64,000 bases of DNA from Candidatus Sumerlaeia bacterium (GCA_019634695.1 JAHCAW010000005.1:62001-126000), one strand, 5' to 3'; shown: positions 37,705 to 46,603, counted from the stretch's first letter. The notes: generated by a model not told the origin, from the sequence alone. Numbers and translations are program-made.

Positions 37705-38832
37705 ATGGGCGAGACGCCGTTGGATCAAGGGATTCGCGCCGCGCGTCTGGGCAACTTCGAGGAGGCCCTGCGCCAGTACGAACGTGCCATTGCGTCGGGG
37801 GGCGACCTGGCGCTGGCGGCGCGGGGCCATCGCGCATGGCTGTTTCGGACGCTTGGACAGTACGACTGCGCCCTCGAAGACTATCGCCTCCTGATGGAGG
37901 CGCAGCCGCAACACGAGGAGCCTCTCGTCCGATACGCCGAGACACTGCTGCAGTTGGGACGAGCCGATGAATCTCTCCGCGCGCTCGCGCCCATCCTGCA
38001 TGCCAACCCACTCAATCCGCTCGCCACCGACCTGCTCATTCGCCATCAGGAGTATCGTGGACTGCGACCCGCGGCAGAGGTGTGCTTGCCTTCCGCCGAT
38101 ACGTTGCATGCGCGTCCACCTCTGAATCGGATTCTCGGGATTCTCGAGCAGGATCCAACCAGCTACCCGGGATCGTCCTGTCGAGAACTAGGTGTCTGGC
38201 TCCATGCGTTGGTGCGTCTGACGCGCCCGCGGACCGTCGTGGAAATCGGCACCCTGTTCGGGCAGTCCACGCTGTACCTTGCCCAGGCACTCGAAGAGAA
38301 TGGGTCGGGGCATCTCTGTTCCTTCGACCTCTTCGAGCACACTTCCTATCGGTCGCCGGTGCCCGGAGTCACCGGTGCGATGATCGACATTGTACGCGGG
38401 CATCTCGAAGCCGCCGGTCTCGCGCATCGTGCCACGCTGCACGCGGGAGACTCCAGCTCCACACTCATCCGCCAGTTCCCCGACGCGATCGCCTCCTTCG
38501 ACATGGTGCTCATCGACGGCGACCACCACATCGATGGGTGCCTCAAGGATTGGCAGGCCGTCGCCGCGCGGCTTGCTCCGAACGGGCTCGTTCTTCTTCA
38601 CGACACCAATCCGGAACGGAGCGGCTGGCTGGGTCCCCGACATCTGATCGAGAACTTGCGCCGCCACGCCGCCGAGGACTACGTCGCGCTCGATCTTCCG
38701 ACACCGGATGGCTTCGGCATTGGAATCATTCAGAAGGTTGGGACGGGATGCGCCGGGACTTGGAAGGTCTCTTTGCGCGAGCAACTCGCCGAGTGGTTTC
38801 ACGACCGGCGCCTGCGAGGACGCCGAACGTGA
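37705..38832 (+). CDS. TPR plus class I SAM-dependent methyltransferase protein
   Basis: A 375-residue protein. Residues 5-115 form about three TPR-like helical pairs (GNFEEALRQYERAIA, then QYDCALEDYRLLMEA). Residues 170-345 are a class I methyltransferase of the Methyltransf_24 type: VVEIGTLFGQSTL is the SAM-binding loop near 178, and DMVLIDGDHHIDG near 267 carries the acidic motif of cephalosporin-hydroxylase-like and sugar or antibiotic O-methyltransferases. The ATG at 37705 has AGGGGA five bases upstream; a GTG at 37666 overlapping the MFS stop would add thirteen codons. The methyl acceptor is unknown. Confidence 0.8.
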   Translation: MGETPLDQGIRAARLGNFEEALRQYERAIASGGDLALAARGHRAWLFRTLGQYDCALEDYRLLMEAQPQHEEPLVRYAETLLQLGRADESLRALAPILHANPLNPLATDLLIRHQEYRGLRPAAEVCLPSADTLHARPPLNRILGILEQDPTSYPGSSCRELGVWLHALVRLTRPRTVVEIGTLFGQSTLYLAQALEENGSGHLCSFDLFEHTSYRSPVPGVTGAMIDIVRGHLEAAGLAHRATLHAGDSSSTLIRQFPDAIASFDMVLIDGDHHIDGCLKDWQAVAARLAPNGLVLLHDTNPERSGWLGPRHLIENLRRHAAEDYVALDLPTPDGFGIGIIQKVGTGCAGTWKVSLREQLAEWFHDRRLRGRRT

Positions 38833-38848
38833 CCTTGTTGTTCGCTGT

Positions 38849-39595
38849 TCACACCGGTTCGCTCACCAACTCCGGCAGCGCCTTGCCCGCGCGCATCTCC
38901 AGCACCACGTCGCAGATTTCCGCCAGCACCGACGGCTCGGGGTTGATCTCGATCACCGCGCTGCCGTGCGACGCCGCTTGCCACGCCCACTGCTGGATGT
39001 AGGGAAACAGCGCCGTCGTGCCGACCAGCAGCAGCAGGTCCGGCATCGCCGCCCGCAGAAAGTCCTCCACCGCCCGGTGCGCCGGCATGTGGATCAACTC
39101 GCCAAACCACACGACATCCGGACGCGCCAGACGACCCTCGGGCGTGCGCACCGGGAACGGCGGCACGATCGGCACCTCGCCCTCCGCGTAGACGCGTCCC
39201 GTCTCCGCGCATCGCACCCGCCGGATCGATCCGTGAATCTCGTGCACGTTGCGGCTGCCCGCCCGCTGGTGCAGCCCGTCGACGTTCTGAGTCAGCAGCA
39301 GGAAATCCGGCACGCGCTGCTCAAGGGCTGCCAACGCGCGATGGCCCGCGTTCGGCTCCGTCTGCTCGATGGTTGCCAAGCGGTCGGCGTACCACTGCCA
39401 CACCAGCGCCGGGTCGCGCGCGAAACCCTCCGGCGAGGCCAATTGCTGAGGATCGAAATTCGCCCACAAACCCTGCTGCGCGTCGCGGAAAGTCGGGATA
39501 CCGCTCTCGGCCGAAACCCCCGCGCCCGTGATAACCAGCACCCGCCGCGCGCGCCGCACCAAGCCCGCCGCCTTCTCAAGATCCCCGTCCGTCAT
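38849..39595 (-). CDS. Sir2-family NAD-dependent protein deacylase, zinc ligands mostly missing
   Basis: A 248-residue sirtuin. GAGVSAESGIPTFRD (24-38) binds NAD, Q103-N104-V105-D106 and catalytic H121 are in place, and RPDVVWFGE follows. Y69-x2-R72 matches the pair that lets CobB/SIRT5-type enzymes remove succinyl or malonyl groups. Of the four cysteines that hold structural zinc, only C129 remains, so this small domain must fold without zinc. The ATG overlaps the stop codon of the pseudokinase-PKD gene in ATGA, indicating translational coupling. Acyl-CoA metabolism in this window could supply succinyl- or propionyl-lysine substrates, but that link is inference. Confidence 0.88.
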   Translation of the reverse strand: MTDGDLEKAAGLVRRARRVLVITGAGVSAESGIPTFRDAQQGLWANFDPQQLASPEGFARDPALVWQWYADRLATIEQTEPNAGHRALAALEQRVPDFLLLTQNVDGLHQRAGSRNVHEIHGSIRRVRCAETGRVYAEGEVPIVPPFPVRTPEGRLARPDVVWFGELIHMPAHRAVEDFLRAAMPDLLLLVGTTALFPYIQQWAWQAASHGSAVIEINPEPSVLAEICDVVLEMRAGKALPELVSEPV

Positions 39596-41244
39596 CGCGC
39601 CCGCGCCCGCACCTCGATCGACTGCGAGACAACTTCGCTTCTGCTCAGGCCGTCATGCACCTCGAGAGTCACCTCGATCGTGCCCGGCACGAAGACCTCC
39701 AGCCGCGCCTGCCGCGCCTCGCGCGATCCGTTCGGCGTAATGCGGTAGTTCGTCCGATCCATGTTCGGCACATTCCAGATATAGCTAAGCGGACTCCCCT
39801 CCGGGTCGTTCGACTCGGACCCGTCCAACTCCACCGCTTGCCGAACCTCGACGACCGCCGGCAGGGGAGCGAACGCCGCCACCGGCGGCAGGTTCGGCCC
39901 ACCGGTCTTCAGCATCGACATCAGCCCAACCGCGCCCGCTGCCACAACCGCCACGGCCAGCAGGACCGCGAGCACCTTCAGGAATCCGCCGCCGCCCGAG
40001 CGCTTTGCACTGGCGCCGCCCACCGATCCGCTCGACGCCAGACGCGCCGCGGCCGCGGCCGGCGTCGGCGCCTTCGCTGCGGACTGGCTTGACGAGGGAA
40101 GCTGCCCCGAGTTGCCCGTCACCTCCGCCTTCGGTATTGCCTGCGAACTCGGATACAGGTACGAACGGTCTTCTTCGGCGTCTTCCTTCTCCCGCCCGCG
40201 ACCGGTCATCTGCAACTCGCCCGTCGGGTTGCTGGTGCGACTGGATCGTTCGGAGTCCGCCGCTGGCGCCGGAGTCGGCGCGAAGGTCTGCGCAGCCGGG
40301 ACGGCAACGGGAGGAGGAGGCGGCGGCGGAGGAGCGACGGGCGCGACGCGCGGCACCACCGGGGGCGGTTGAGGGGGCGGGAGCATTGCCGGCATGGGCA
40401 CGCCCGGCGAACTGGCCGCCGCCGCGCGTCCGTTGCCCGCGCCCAGCAGCGTGATTGCCCGTCGCAGGTCCCGCAGCGAGGAGATGCCCTTCGATGCGCC
40501 CGGCTCGTGCAGCCGCATCAGCACTTCCGCGATCTCGGCTTCCACTCCCAGCGACGAGATGTTGCGCGCGCCCGTCGTCGCTTCCTTCTCCGCGGCCTTC
40601 TGCAATGCCTGCTCGACCGTCACCACCGTCTGCGCCGTTGCCATGTAGTACAGCAGATCCTTCAGGCGATGCAGTCCCGCCGCGAGCGGATACTCGAACT
40701 CGGCAAGGTACACGCCGCCGATCGCCGGCGTCTCCAGCAGCCGACGGAAGAATCGACTCTCCGGCACCATCCCCGGAATCAACGCACCGGTCGGATAACG
40801 CGCGGCCGTGCGCAGCAGATTCCACCGCACCTTCATCGCATCGAGCGTCAGATGATCGAAGCCGATGCGCAGATTCTCGAAGTCCCGCGCCAGATCCACC
40901 AGCAGCAGCGCCGCCTCGCTCCATGCCGCCGTCTTGCGGAACGTCTTGTGCCGCACCAGCGCGTCGAACGCCTGCCCGTCCATGTGCTCGCCATAGACGC
41001 AGTATTGCTCCTCGACCTCTTCCGAAAAGAAGAGCCGCTGGAAGCCGGGATGCTCGATCGCGGCCGACATCTGCACCTGGCGGCGCACTGCTGCGGCCGC
41101 CTCCTCGTCCAGATTCAGGCGCTTGGAATACACGCGACGCACCGCACGGTGCCCGGTCAGCATGTGCTCGACCAGTTGGTCCTCGAAGAACGCGTTCTCC
41201 GTGATGTGACTGGTGAATTTCCAGCCATCCCCCTCGTGGATCAT
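39592..41244 (-). CDS. Membrane-anchored pseudokinase-like protein with extracytoplasmic PKD domain
   Basis: A 550-residue protein in four parts. Residues 1-250 resemble a protein kinase fold in outline: an AVRRVY strand where the VAIK lysine would be (replaced by R), IEHPGFQRLFF, YCVYGEHMDG at the hinge, and FDHLTLDAMKV where HRDLKPxN would be, so catalytic residues are absent. Residues 280-420 are a low-complexity Pro/Ala/Ser linker including about ten consecutive prolines. One membrane helix follows (421-444), then a PKD-type beta domain (450-548; LDGSESNDPEGSPLSYIWNV). Its start overlaps the preceding pseudokinase stop in ATGA. The pseudokinase reading is by eye and needs profile or fold evidence; the helix and PKD domain are clear. 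Confidence 0.6.
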   Translation of the reverse strand: MIHEGDGWKFTSHITENAFFEDQLVEHMLTGHRAVRRVYSKRLNLDEEAAAAVRRQVQMSAAIEHPGFQRLFFSEEVEEQYCVYGEHMDGQAFDALVRHKTFRKTAAWSEAALLLVDLARDFENLRIGFDHLTLDAMKVRWNLLRTAARYPTGALIPGMVPESRFFRRLLETPAIGGVYLAEFEYPLAAGLHRLKDLLYYMATAQTVVTVEQALQKAAEKEATTGARNISSLGVEAEIAEVLMRLHEPGASKGISSLRDLRRAITLLGAGNGRAAAASSPGVPMPAMLPPPQPPPVVPRVAPVAPPPPPPPPVAVPAAQTFAPTPAPAADSERSSRTSNPTGELQMTGRGREKEDAEEDRSYLYPSSQAIPKAEVTGNSGQLPSSSQSAAKAPTPAAAAARLASSGSVGGASAKRSGGGGFLKVLAVLLAVAVVAAGAVGLMSMLKTGGPNLPPVAAFAPLPAVVEVRQAVELDGSESNDPEGSPLSYIWNVPNMDRTNYRITPNGSREARQARLEVFVPGTIEVTLEVHDGLSRSEVVSQSIEVRARAR

Positions 41245-42038
41245 GCCAGCATCCTCCGGGGGAATTTGTCCAGCGCCCGCGCCGCGTTCTCGTATCCCCG
41301 CACGTCCACGTTGTTGAACGCCTCGAGCGCTTCGCACACCATGTCGGCCACCTCGCGCGATGCACCCGACGAGCGGATGGCTGCCTGCATGCGCTCGATC
41401 TCCTCCGGCGTGGCGGTCGGCAGGCCGTCCTCCTCGATGAGCCCGAACGAGCGCCCGGCGGCAAACTCGGCCATCGCCGTGCCCCACTCCGCCACGTCGC
41501 GCCGCGCCGACTTCGAGGACAGGCTGAAGACGAACGCGTTCGGGTCCTGCGTCAGGCGCTCGTTGATCCGGCGCCACAGTCCCGTGTCGCGCAGCACCAC
41601 CAGCCCCGTCGGCGTCACGACGAAGCACCCCAGCGTCAGGTACTTGTGCGTCAGCGTCAGGTCGTGCAGCGCGGCCAGCGCTGCCAGGCTCTGGAAGGCC
41701 GCCTCCTCGAAGACGTCGCCGCCGGCCGCGTGCAATGCCGCCCGGCCCTCCGGCGAATCGATCGGCCAGGCCGAATACTCCAGCCGAACGTACACAATCT
41801 CGCGCTCGCTGCGCCACGCGTCGATCAGCAGTGGCACCCGTGGGTTAACCAGCAACGCCTCCTGCTGAAGTTCGATGCGGATTGTTTCGGAGTCGTACCC
41901 CGGATCGTCGAGCGCGATGCGGTGCAGCACCACGCGCGTGCCGGTCGAGCGCACGTGCGCCTCGAGCAACTCGGTTCGCCCCACCATGGCGATCCGGTTC
42001 CCGACTTCATAGTAGTGCGAACGGTCGATGAACTCCAT
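41241..42038 (-). CDS. Pseudokinase-like protein
   Basis: A 265-residue soluble protein that follows a protein kinase from N to C: YYEVGNRIAMVGRTELLEA at the glycine loop without its glycines, RVVLHRIAL where the ATP lysine is H39, an acidic helix ending E60, NPRVPLLIDAW, VYVRLEY at the hinge, THKYLTLGCFVV at HRDLKPxN (D to Y133, N to C138), and VVLRDTGL at DFG (D151 kept). Lacking the lysine, catalytic base and asparagine, it should be inactive as a kinase. The start at 42038 lies after a TTGACA promoter; a longer frame would begin before it. It heads an operon with a second kinase-like protein and a sirtuin. Confidence 0.6.
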   Translation of the reverse strand: MEFIDRSHYYEVGNRIAMVGRTELLEAHVRSTGTRVVLHRIALDDPGYDSETIRIELQQEALLVNPRVPLLIDAWRSEREIVYVRLEYSAWPIDSPEGRAALHAAGGDVFEEAAFQSLAALAALHDLTLTHKYLTLGCFVVTPTGLVVLRDTGLWRRINERLTQDPNAFVFSLSSKSARRDVAEWGTAMAEFAAGRSFGLIEEDGLPTATPEEIERMQAAIRSSGASREVADMVCEALEAFNNVDVRGYENAARALDKFPRRMLA

Positions 42039-42116
42039 CGGCCCCCCATCGGCAAAAGTCCGGTCGCCCGTGCTCCCGCCCCAGCGCGACCGCACGGTGC
42101 TCCCTTTCCCCTTCAG

Positions 42117-42145
42117 ACAATGGGTCCCGTGGGCCAAACTGTCAA
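42117..42145 (-). promoter_or_regulatory. Promoter of the pseudokinase operon
   Basis: A perfect TTGACA (42145-42140) is followed after 17 bases by CATTGT (42122-42117). Transcription would start near 42110 and leave about 70 bases of leader. An A/T-only stretch around 42168-42186 just upstream could serve as an UP element or belong to the end of the SDR transcript. Confidence 0.6.
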
Positions 42146-42206
42146 GTGCGGGACTCGACCGGGCGGACAAAAAACAAACAAAACGCTTCCGGCACGCTCG
42201 GGGGCG

Positions 42207-43208
42207 TCACGGTTCGCCGCCCACGCCTTCCTCGCGCATCGCCGCCGCCACGTCCCGGATGATCTCATTCAGGCCCCGCTTCGGGCGCCAACCGGTCGTT
42301 CGTGCGATCTTGTCGATCGACGGCAGGCGCCGCTGCATGTCCTCGAATCCGTCGGCCCCGTAGACCTTCTCGTAGGAAATGCGCTGGATTTCCGAGCGGC
42401 TTTCCGTCAACTCCACCACCCGACGCGCCAGCTCCAGAATGCCGATCTCCTCCGTCGAGCCGATGTTGAACACCTGCCCCGTCGCCGCCTCGCAGCCCAT
42501 CAGCCCCTCGAGCGCCTCCACCACGTCGGCCACATGGCAGAAGCACCGCGATTGCTCGCCCGTGCCATAGACCGTCAGCGGCTCGCCGCGCAGCGCGCAC
42601 CGCACGAAACTCGGCACCACCATCCCGTACTGCCCCGTCTGCCGCGGGCCCGCCGTATTGAACAACCGGACCACCACGACCGGCAGCCGGGTTTGCTTCC
42701 AGTGCGCCAGCGCCAGGAACTCGTCCAGCGCCTTCGCGCACGAGTACGCCCAACGATGCCGCGACGTCGCCCCCTCCAGCCGGTCGCCGTCCTCGCGGAA
42801 CGGCACGTCCGACGACTTGCCATAAACTTCGGACGTCGAGAACACCATCGTCCGCCGACGATAACGCGCCGCACAGCGCAGCACCGAGTGCGTCCCCCCG
42901 ACGATCGTCTCGATCGTCCGCACCGGTTCGTTCATGATCAGGTTCACACCCACCGCCGACGCCAGGTGGTAGATCTCGTCCGCCTCGCGCACCAGGTCCT
43001 CGACCACGCGCTCGTGCAGCACCGAGTCGAAGATGAACTTGAATCGCCCTTCGGCCGCGTGGGTCCGGTCCAGATCCTCGATGTTCGAGAACCGCCCCGT
43101 CGACAGGTCGTCCAGCACGATCACCCGATGCCCCTTGGCGATCAGGTGACGCGCGAGATGACTCCCGATGAACCCCGCCCCGCCCGTCAGCAGACTCGTG
43201 CGCGACAC
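42207..43208 (-). CDS. NAD-dependent sugar-nucleotide epimerase/dehydratase (extended SDR)
   Basis: A 333-residue extended short-chain dehydrogenase. The Rossmann motif TGGAGFIGSHLARHL lies at 8-22, the NAD-selecting acidic pair D33-D34 follows, and the catalytic pair is Y155-x3-K159 in AYSCAKA with S124/T125 upstream. It resembles UDP-glucuronate decarboxylase and UDP-glucose 4-epimerase; a specific substrate cannot be chosen. The GTG at 43208 is preferred because GGGGAGAG lies ten bases upstream and it puts the Rossmann motif at the N-terminus. Located 46 bases after the Nif3-like gene on the same strand. It would serve exopolysaccharide or lipopolysaccharide synthesis. Confidence 0.83.
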   Translation of the reverse strand: MSRTSLLTGGAGFIGSHLARHLIAKGHRVIVLDDLSTGRFSNIEDLDRTHAAEGRFKFIFDSVLHERVVEDLVREADEIYHLASAVGVNLIMNEPVRTIETIVGGTHSVLRCAARYRRRTMVFSTSEVYGKSSDVPFREDGDRLEGATSRHRWAYSCAKALDEFLALAHWKQTRLPVVVVRLFNTAGPRQTGQYGMVVPSFVRCALRGEPLTVYGTGEQSRCFCHVADVVEALEGLMGCEAATGQVFNIGSTEEIGILELARRVVELTESRSEIQRISYEKVYGADGFEDMQRRLPSIDKIARTTGWRPKRGLNEIIRDVAAAMREEGVGGEP

Positions 43209-43254
43209 GCTCGTCTCTCCCCGTCGGTCCAGAATCGCCCTGCCCGGCGTCCCG

Positions 43255-44091
43255 TCAGGACGCCGCCTCCCGGCCGGCCGCAACGCGCGTCACCGGCGGC
43301 GCCTCGTCCTTCGATACGTGAATCTCGATTCGGTCGGTCGACTTCTCGCGCAGCGTCTTTCGCAGCAGAGTCGCCAGCCGCGACATCGCCACCACTTCGC
43401 TCTCGAAGTGCCCGGCCAGCACCACCGGAATCCCACGGTCGCGCGCCATCACGCACTGGTGGTGCGTCAGCTCGCCCGTGATCAGCGCCTGCGCCACCCC
43501 CGGCTCCCAGCGCCGCAGCGCCTCGCCCCCCGCGCCCGAGCAGATCGCCACCCGTTTCACGCGTTGGCCGGCAGGGCCCACGAAACTCGCCCGCGCCGAA
43601 CCCAGCGCACGCCCCACCGACTCCGCCAACTGCCCCAGCGGCGTGTCGAACGCCAGATCGCCGACCAGTCCCAACCCGTACAGCCCCTTGCCCTTGGCGT
43701 CCTTCTCCTTCTCGGCCAGAAAGCCCCGTGGCACGATCTCCAACCGCCCGGCGATTTCCCCGTTCGGGCCCTCGGCGATGTAGTCGAAGTTCGTGTGCAT
43801 CACGATCAGGTTCATGCCCTCGCGGATCATCTGCGCCACCAGCGCCGCGATCGGCGTCGTCTCGCGCAGATTCTCCAGCGGATCGAAGATCAGCGGATGA
43901 TGCGTGATCAACGTCCGCGCCCCGAGCGCCTTCGCCTCGGTCAACACCGCCGGGCTCACCTCGAGCGCCAGCAGCAACTTGCCCGTCGGACGGTCCGGCG
44001 AGCCCACCTGCAACCCCACATTGTCCCACTCGTCGGCCAGACGCCAAGGCGCGATTCCGTCCAGCAGGTCCACGAGTTCACTGATCTTCAT
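43255..44091 (-). CDS. Nif3-like dinuclear metal protein
   Basis: A 278-residue member of the Nif3/YbgI (GTP cyclohydrolase 1 type 2-like) family. The metal-binding pattern is visible as H64-H65 in LITHHPLIF, H99 and D103 in MHTNFD, and a late GHFESE. The family is nearly universal but its physiological reaction is unsettled; hydrolase activity on GTP has been reported for some homologues. It lacks the long central insertion (CutA-like domain) of the larger relatives. Its start lies 14 bases inside the end of the TPR membrane gene, so the two are coupled. Confidence 0.88.
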   Translation of the reverse strand: MKISELVDLLDGIAPWRLADEWDNVGLQVGSPDRPTGKLLLALEVSPAVLTEAKALGARTLITHHPLIFDPLENLRETTPIAALVAQMIREGMNLIVMHTNFDYIAEGPNGEIAGRLEIVPRGFLAEKEKDAKGKGLYGLGLVGDLAFDTPLGQLAESVGRALGSARASFVGPAGQRVKRVAICSGAGGEALRRWEPGVAQALITGELTHHQCVMARDRGIPVVLAGHFESEVVAMSRLATLLRKTLREKSTDRIEIHVSKDEAPPVTRVAAGREAAS

Positions 44092-45079
44092 TGGCCGGTC
44101 CTTTCGGCGCGGTTTCGCCCTCCCCGGCCCGCGCAGCTTCCTCGAGAAACTCGAGCAGAAACAACCCCTTTTCGTCCAGCTTCTGCCGTCGCGCCATGCT
44201 CCGCAGCGTCTCGCCCACCACCGCCCCAAGGCCCAGATCCCGCGCCGCGTGGTTCGCCGCCAGCAGCAGCGCCTCGCTCCCCGGGTCCGTCTCCAGCCGA
44301 TACCGCAACTCCATCCCGTGGTGCGCGAACAGCCCGTTCGACAGCCACACCAGCGACGCCATCTCGTCGTAGCCCTCGGCCCGGCCATACATCGCCGCCC
44401 GCTGGCCGATTCGGCCAAGCATGTGCAACTGCTCGACCGCCACGTCCGGCCGACCCTCCCGCAATGCCGCCTGCATCAGCGCCAGATTGAAGTCCTCGTT
44501 GCGCGATCGCGGCCGCGGCAGCAGCCGCCCCGCCTCGCGAAAGTCCGCCAGCGCCCGTGCCGCCGCGCCCGACGCCCGTTCCCGCTCACCCCGCGCCTCG
44601 TACAGCGCCGACAGCATCCACTGCGTTTCGCCCCGCAACCGCGCCACCACCGGCCGGAACGGCAGAATTGCCCACGACCGCTCCAGCAGCCCCGACGCCT
44701 CCTCGAAGTTCTCCGGCCGCACCAGGTTCCATTGCCCGGCGGCAAAGCGCCCCTTCTCCCGCTGCACCAGAAAGCTCGCCAGATCGAACACGATGTTCGG
44801 ATCGTCGGGGTTCAGCCGGTACGCGGTCCGCAGCGCCGTCTCCGGCCGCAGCGAGCCGGGCCGCGCCCGCAACTCCCGCCGCGCCTCCCGCAGCAGCAAC
44901 TGCGCGCGCACCTCCCGCAACGTCACCTGGGGCAGCCACAACGCCGCCACCCCCAGAACCACCGACAAACCCAGTGCCAGCCACCGCCCGCCCCCGGCCG
45001 CACCGGGCGCCGCAGCCGTCGGCCCGGCGGCCTCCGCCGCCTGCACCACCGGCACCCGCCGTCGACGTGATCCGCTCAC
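44078..45079 (-). CDS. TPR-like protein with N-terminal membrane helix
   Basis: A 333-residue protein. A single hydrophobic segment near residues 27-46 (WLALGLSVVLGVAALWLP) anchors it, and the rest is a chain of helical repeats (RPETALRTAYRLNPDDPNIVFDLASF, interrupted pairs of TPR type) to about residue 310. Start chosen at GTG 45079, ten bases after GGGAG; the longer frame upstream has no normal composition. It opens a likely operon with the Nif3-like gene and the SDR epimerase and is divergent from the SurA-like gene. An inner-membrane scaffold role is plausible; function unknown. Confidence 0.65.
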   Translation of the reverse strand: MSGSRRRRVPVVQAAEAAGPTAAAPGAAGGGRWLALGLSVVLGVAALWLPQVTLREVRAQLLLREARRELRARPGSLRPETALRTAYRLNPDDPNIVFDLASFLVQREKGRFAAGQWNLVRPENFEEASGLLERSWAILPFRPVVARLRGETQWMLSALYEARGERERASGAAARALADFREAGRLLPRPRSRNEDFNLALMQAALREGRPDVAVEQLHMLGRIGQRAAMYGRAEGYDEMASLVWLSNGLFAHHGMELRYRLETDPGSEALLLAANHAARDLGLGAVVGETLRSMARRQKLDEKGLFLLEFLEEAARAGEGETAPKGPANEDQ

Positions 45080-45104
45080 AGGGGTTTGCTCCCGATCGGG
45101 CGTG

Positions 45105-45134
45105 CTTGAAGTCGAGCCTGCCACCGACTTCGAG
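45105..45134. promoter_or_regulatory. Imperfect inverted repeat in divergent control region
   Basis: CTTGAAGTC (45105-45113) and GACTTCGAG (45126-45134) pair at eight of nine positions around a 12-base spacer. The site lies between the divergent TPR and SurA-like genes and could bind a dimeric regulator. Chance occurrence is quite possible. Confidence 0.3.
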
Positions 45135-45263
45135 CGTGGTCCAATCCGCCGGGCGCCGCAACAGGTGCTTGGCGCCGAGAGGCGTGCCCTTTCCCGTTGC
45201 ACGAATCCGCCGGCTGGGGGGCAGACTGGTCCCCGGGCGCTCGCCGCCCGGGAGGTCACACGA

Positions 45264-46568
45264 ATGATCGCATGCAGGTCGCGCTTCATGCTGGTGGCGC
45301 TGGTGCTCGTCGCCGCCACCCTGTCCGCCCAGAATGTCTCGCCGCTCGTGCGCGAGGAACCCAGCACCACCGTCCGCGTGCGCACCGGTCGCGACGCCCG
45401 CCAGACCCCGCCCGCCGCCACTCCCGCTCCCGATGCCCCCGCCGTACCGACCCCAGCGGCCACCCCGGACCCCGAAACCGTCATCGTCGCCGTCGTCAAC
45501 CAGCACTCCCTCACCCGTGCGCAGGTCGACCGCCGCGTCGCCGCCATCACCGGCTACTCGCCCGCCAGCCTCCGCGACGAAAGCATGCGCATGACGCGCT
45601 CCACCCCCGGCGTCATCGTCCAGGACCTCGCCAAGACCGACGCATCCCTGCTCGACCTCATGCTCCTGCGCGACGCCCAGACCATCGAAGTCGAGGAGGC
45701 CGTCCGCGCCGAGGCCGGCAACATCGTCGAGGAATGGATCGACCAGATGGTGCTCGCCGACGAGGCACGCCGCCAAGGACTCGTCATCTCCGATCAGGAG
45801 TTCCGCACCCGCCTCGCCCAGTTCACCCAGGACTTCCGCCTGCGCGACCGACGCGTTCAGGATGCCCTCGAAGCCATCGGCATGACACAGGCCGAACTCG
45901 AGGGCCACATCTACGACGCCCTCCTGATCGAGAAGCTCCTCGCCCGCTACGTCGATCTCAACTACACCACCGAGACCCTGCGTCAGGCCTACGAGCGCAA
46001 CCCCGTCTACTTCTTCACGCCACCGGCCGTCACCATCGCCCACTTCGTCATCACCATCTCGCCCTCCGAGACGGAGGAGTACCGCCGCGGCTATCGCCAA
46101 CTCGCCGAACGTGTCCGCCGGCGCCTCAACTCCAACGAGAACCACCAGAAGATCTTCGACGAGGTGAATGACATCGAGCTCGGCGTCTTCGGCTCCGAGT
46201 TCACCTGGAGCCTCGAGAGCCGCATGCTCGACGATCGCCTGCGCGAGCGCCTCAGCCGCATGAAGGTCGGCGAAGTCAGCGACATCCTCACGATGCACAT
46301 CCGCCTCGACAACCAGCTCGTCCCCGAGTCCTACCAGGTCGTGAAGGTACTCGGGCGCACGGAGGCCCGCGGCACCACCTTCGAGGACGCCCTGCCCCGC
46401 ATCCAGCTCGTGCTCGGCGAACTGGCGCGCACGCAGGTCCTCGAGAAGGTCAAGGCCGCCCGCACCCACCGCGTCGTCTCGCGCCTGAGCGGCATCCCCC
46501 CCGACAAGCTGCCCTCGCCCGCCGAGGTGCGCGTCCCCAAGCCGCCAGTGAACCTCAAGGAATCCTGA
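45264..46568 (+). CDS. SurA-like periplasmic foldase (parvulin-type peptidyl-prolyl isomerase)
   Basis: A 434-residue exported protein with a signal peptide (1-22, ending TLSAQ). A Pro/Ala-rich linker is followed by a SurA-type N-terminal chaperone region (TVIVAVVNQHSLTRAQVDRR, then EEWIDQMVLADEARRQGL) and a parvulin-like segment (VTIAHFVITISPSETEEYR, then FTWSLESRMLDDRLRERL and GEVSDILTMHIRLDNQLV) near 255-370. It should help fold outer-membrane proteins. The isomerase domain is divergent and its catalytic residues are hard to place, so chaperone action alone is possible. GGAGG lies eight bases before the ATG. Confidence 0.75.
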   Translation: MIACRSRFMLVALVLVAATLSAQNVSPLVREEPSTTVRVRTGRDARQTPPAATPAPDAPAVPTPAATPDPETVIVAVVNQHSLTRAQVDRRVAAITGYSPASLRDESMRMTRSTPGVIVQDLAKTDASLLDLMLLRDAQTIEVEEAVRAEAGNIVEEWIDQMVLADEARRQGLVISDQEFRTRLAQFTQDFRLRDRRVQDALEAIGMTQAELEGHIYDALLIEKLLARYVDLNYTTETLRQAYERNPVYFFTPPAVTIAHFVITISPSETEEYRRGYRQLAERVRRRLNSNENHQKIFDEVNDIELGVFGSEFTWSLESRMLDDRLRERLSRMKVGEVSDILTMHIRLDNQLVPESYQVVKVLGRTEARGTTFEDALPRIQLVLGELARTQVLEKVKAARTHRVVSRLSGIPPDKLPSPAEVRVPKPPVNLKES

Positions 46569-46585
46569 TGGCAAAGGCCGGCGCG

Positions 46586-46603
46586 GCGTACCATATGGTA
46601 CGC
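46586..46603. repeat. Perfect 18-bp palindrome
   Basis: GCGTACCATATGGTACGC is an exact inverted repeat without loop, 18 bases after the SurA-like stop, followed by a further half copy ATGGTACG at 46614. It lies between convergent genes. It might be a protein site or a mobile-repeat remnant; as a terminator it lacks a T run. Confidence 0.6.

Noticed and set aside
42123..42170. Longer N-terminus for the first pseudokinase from a start at 42170
   Set aside because: That start would lie upstream of the TTGACA promoter and the added residues look random; 42038 is preferred.
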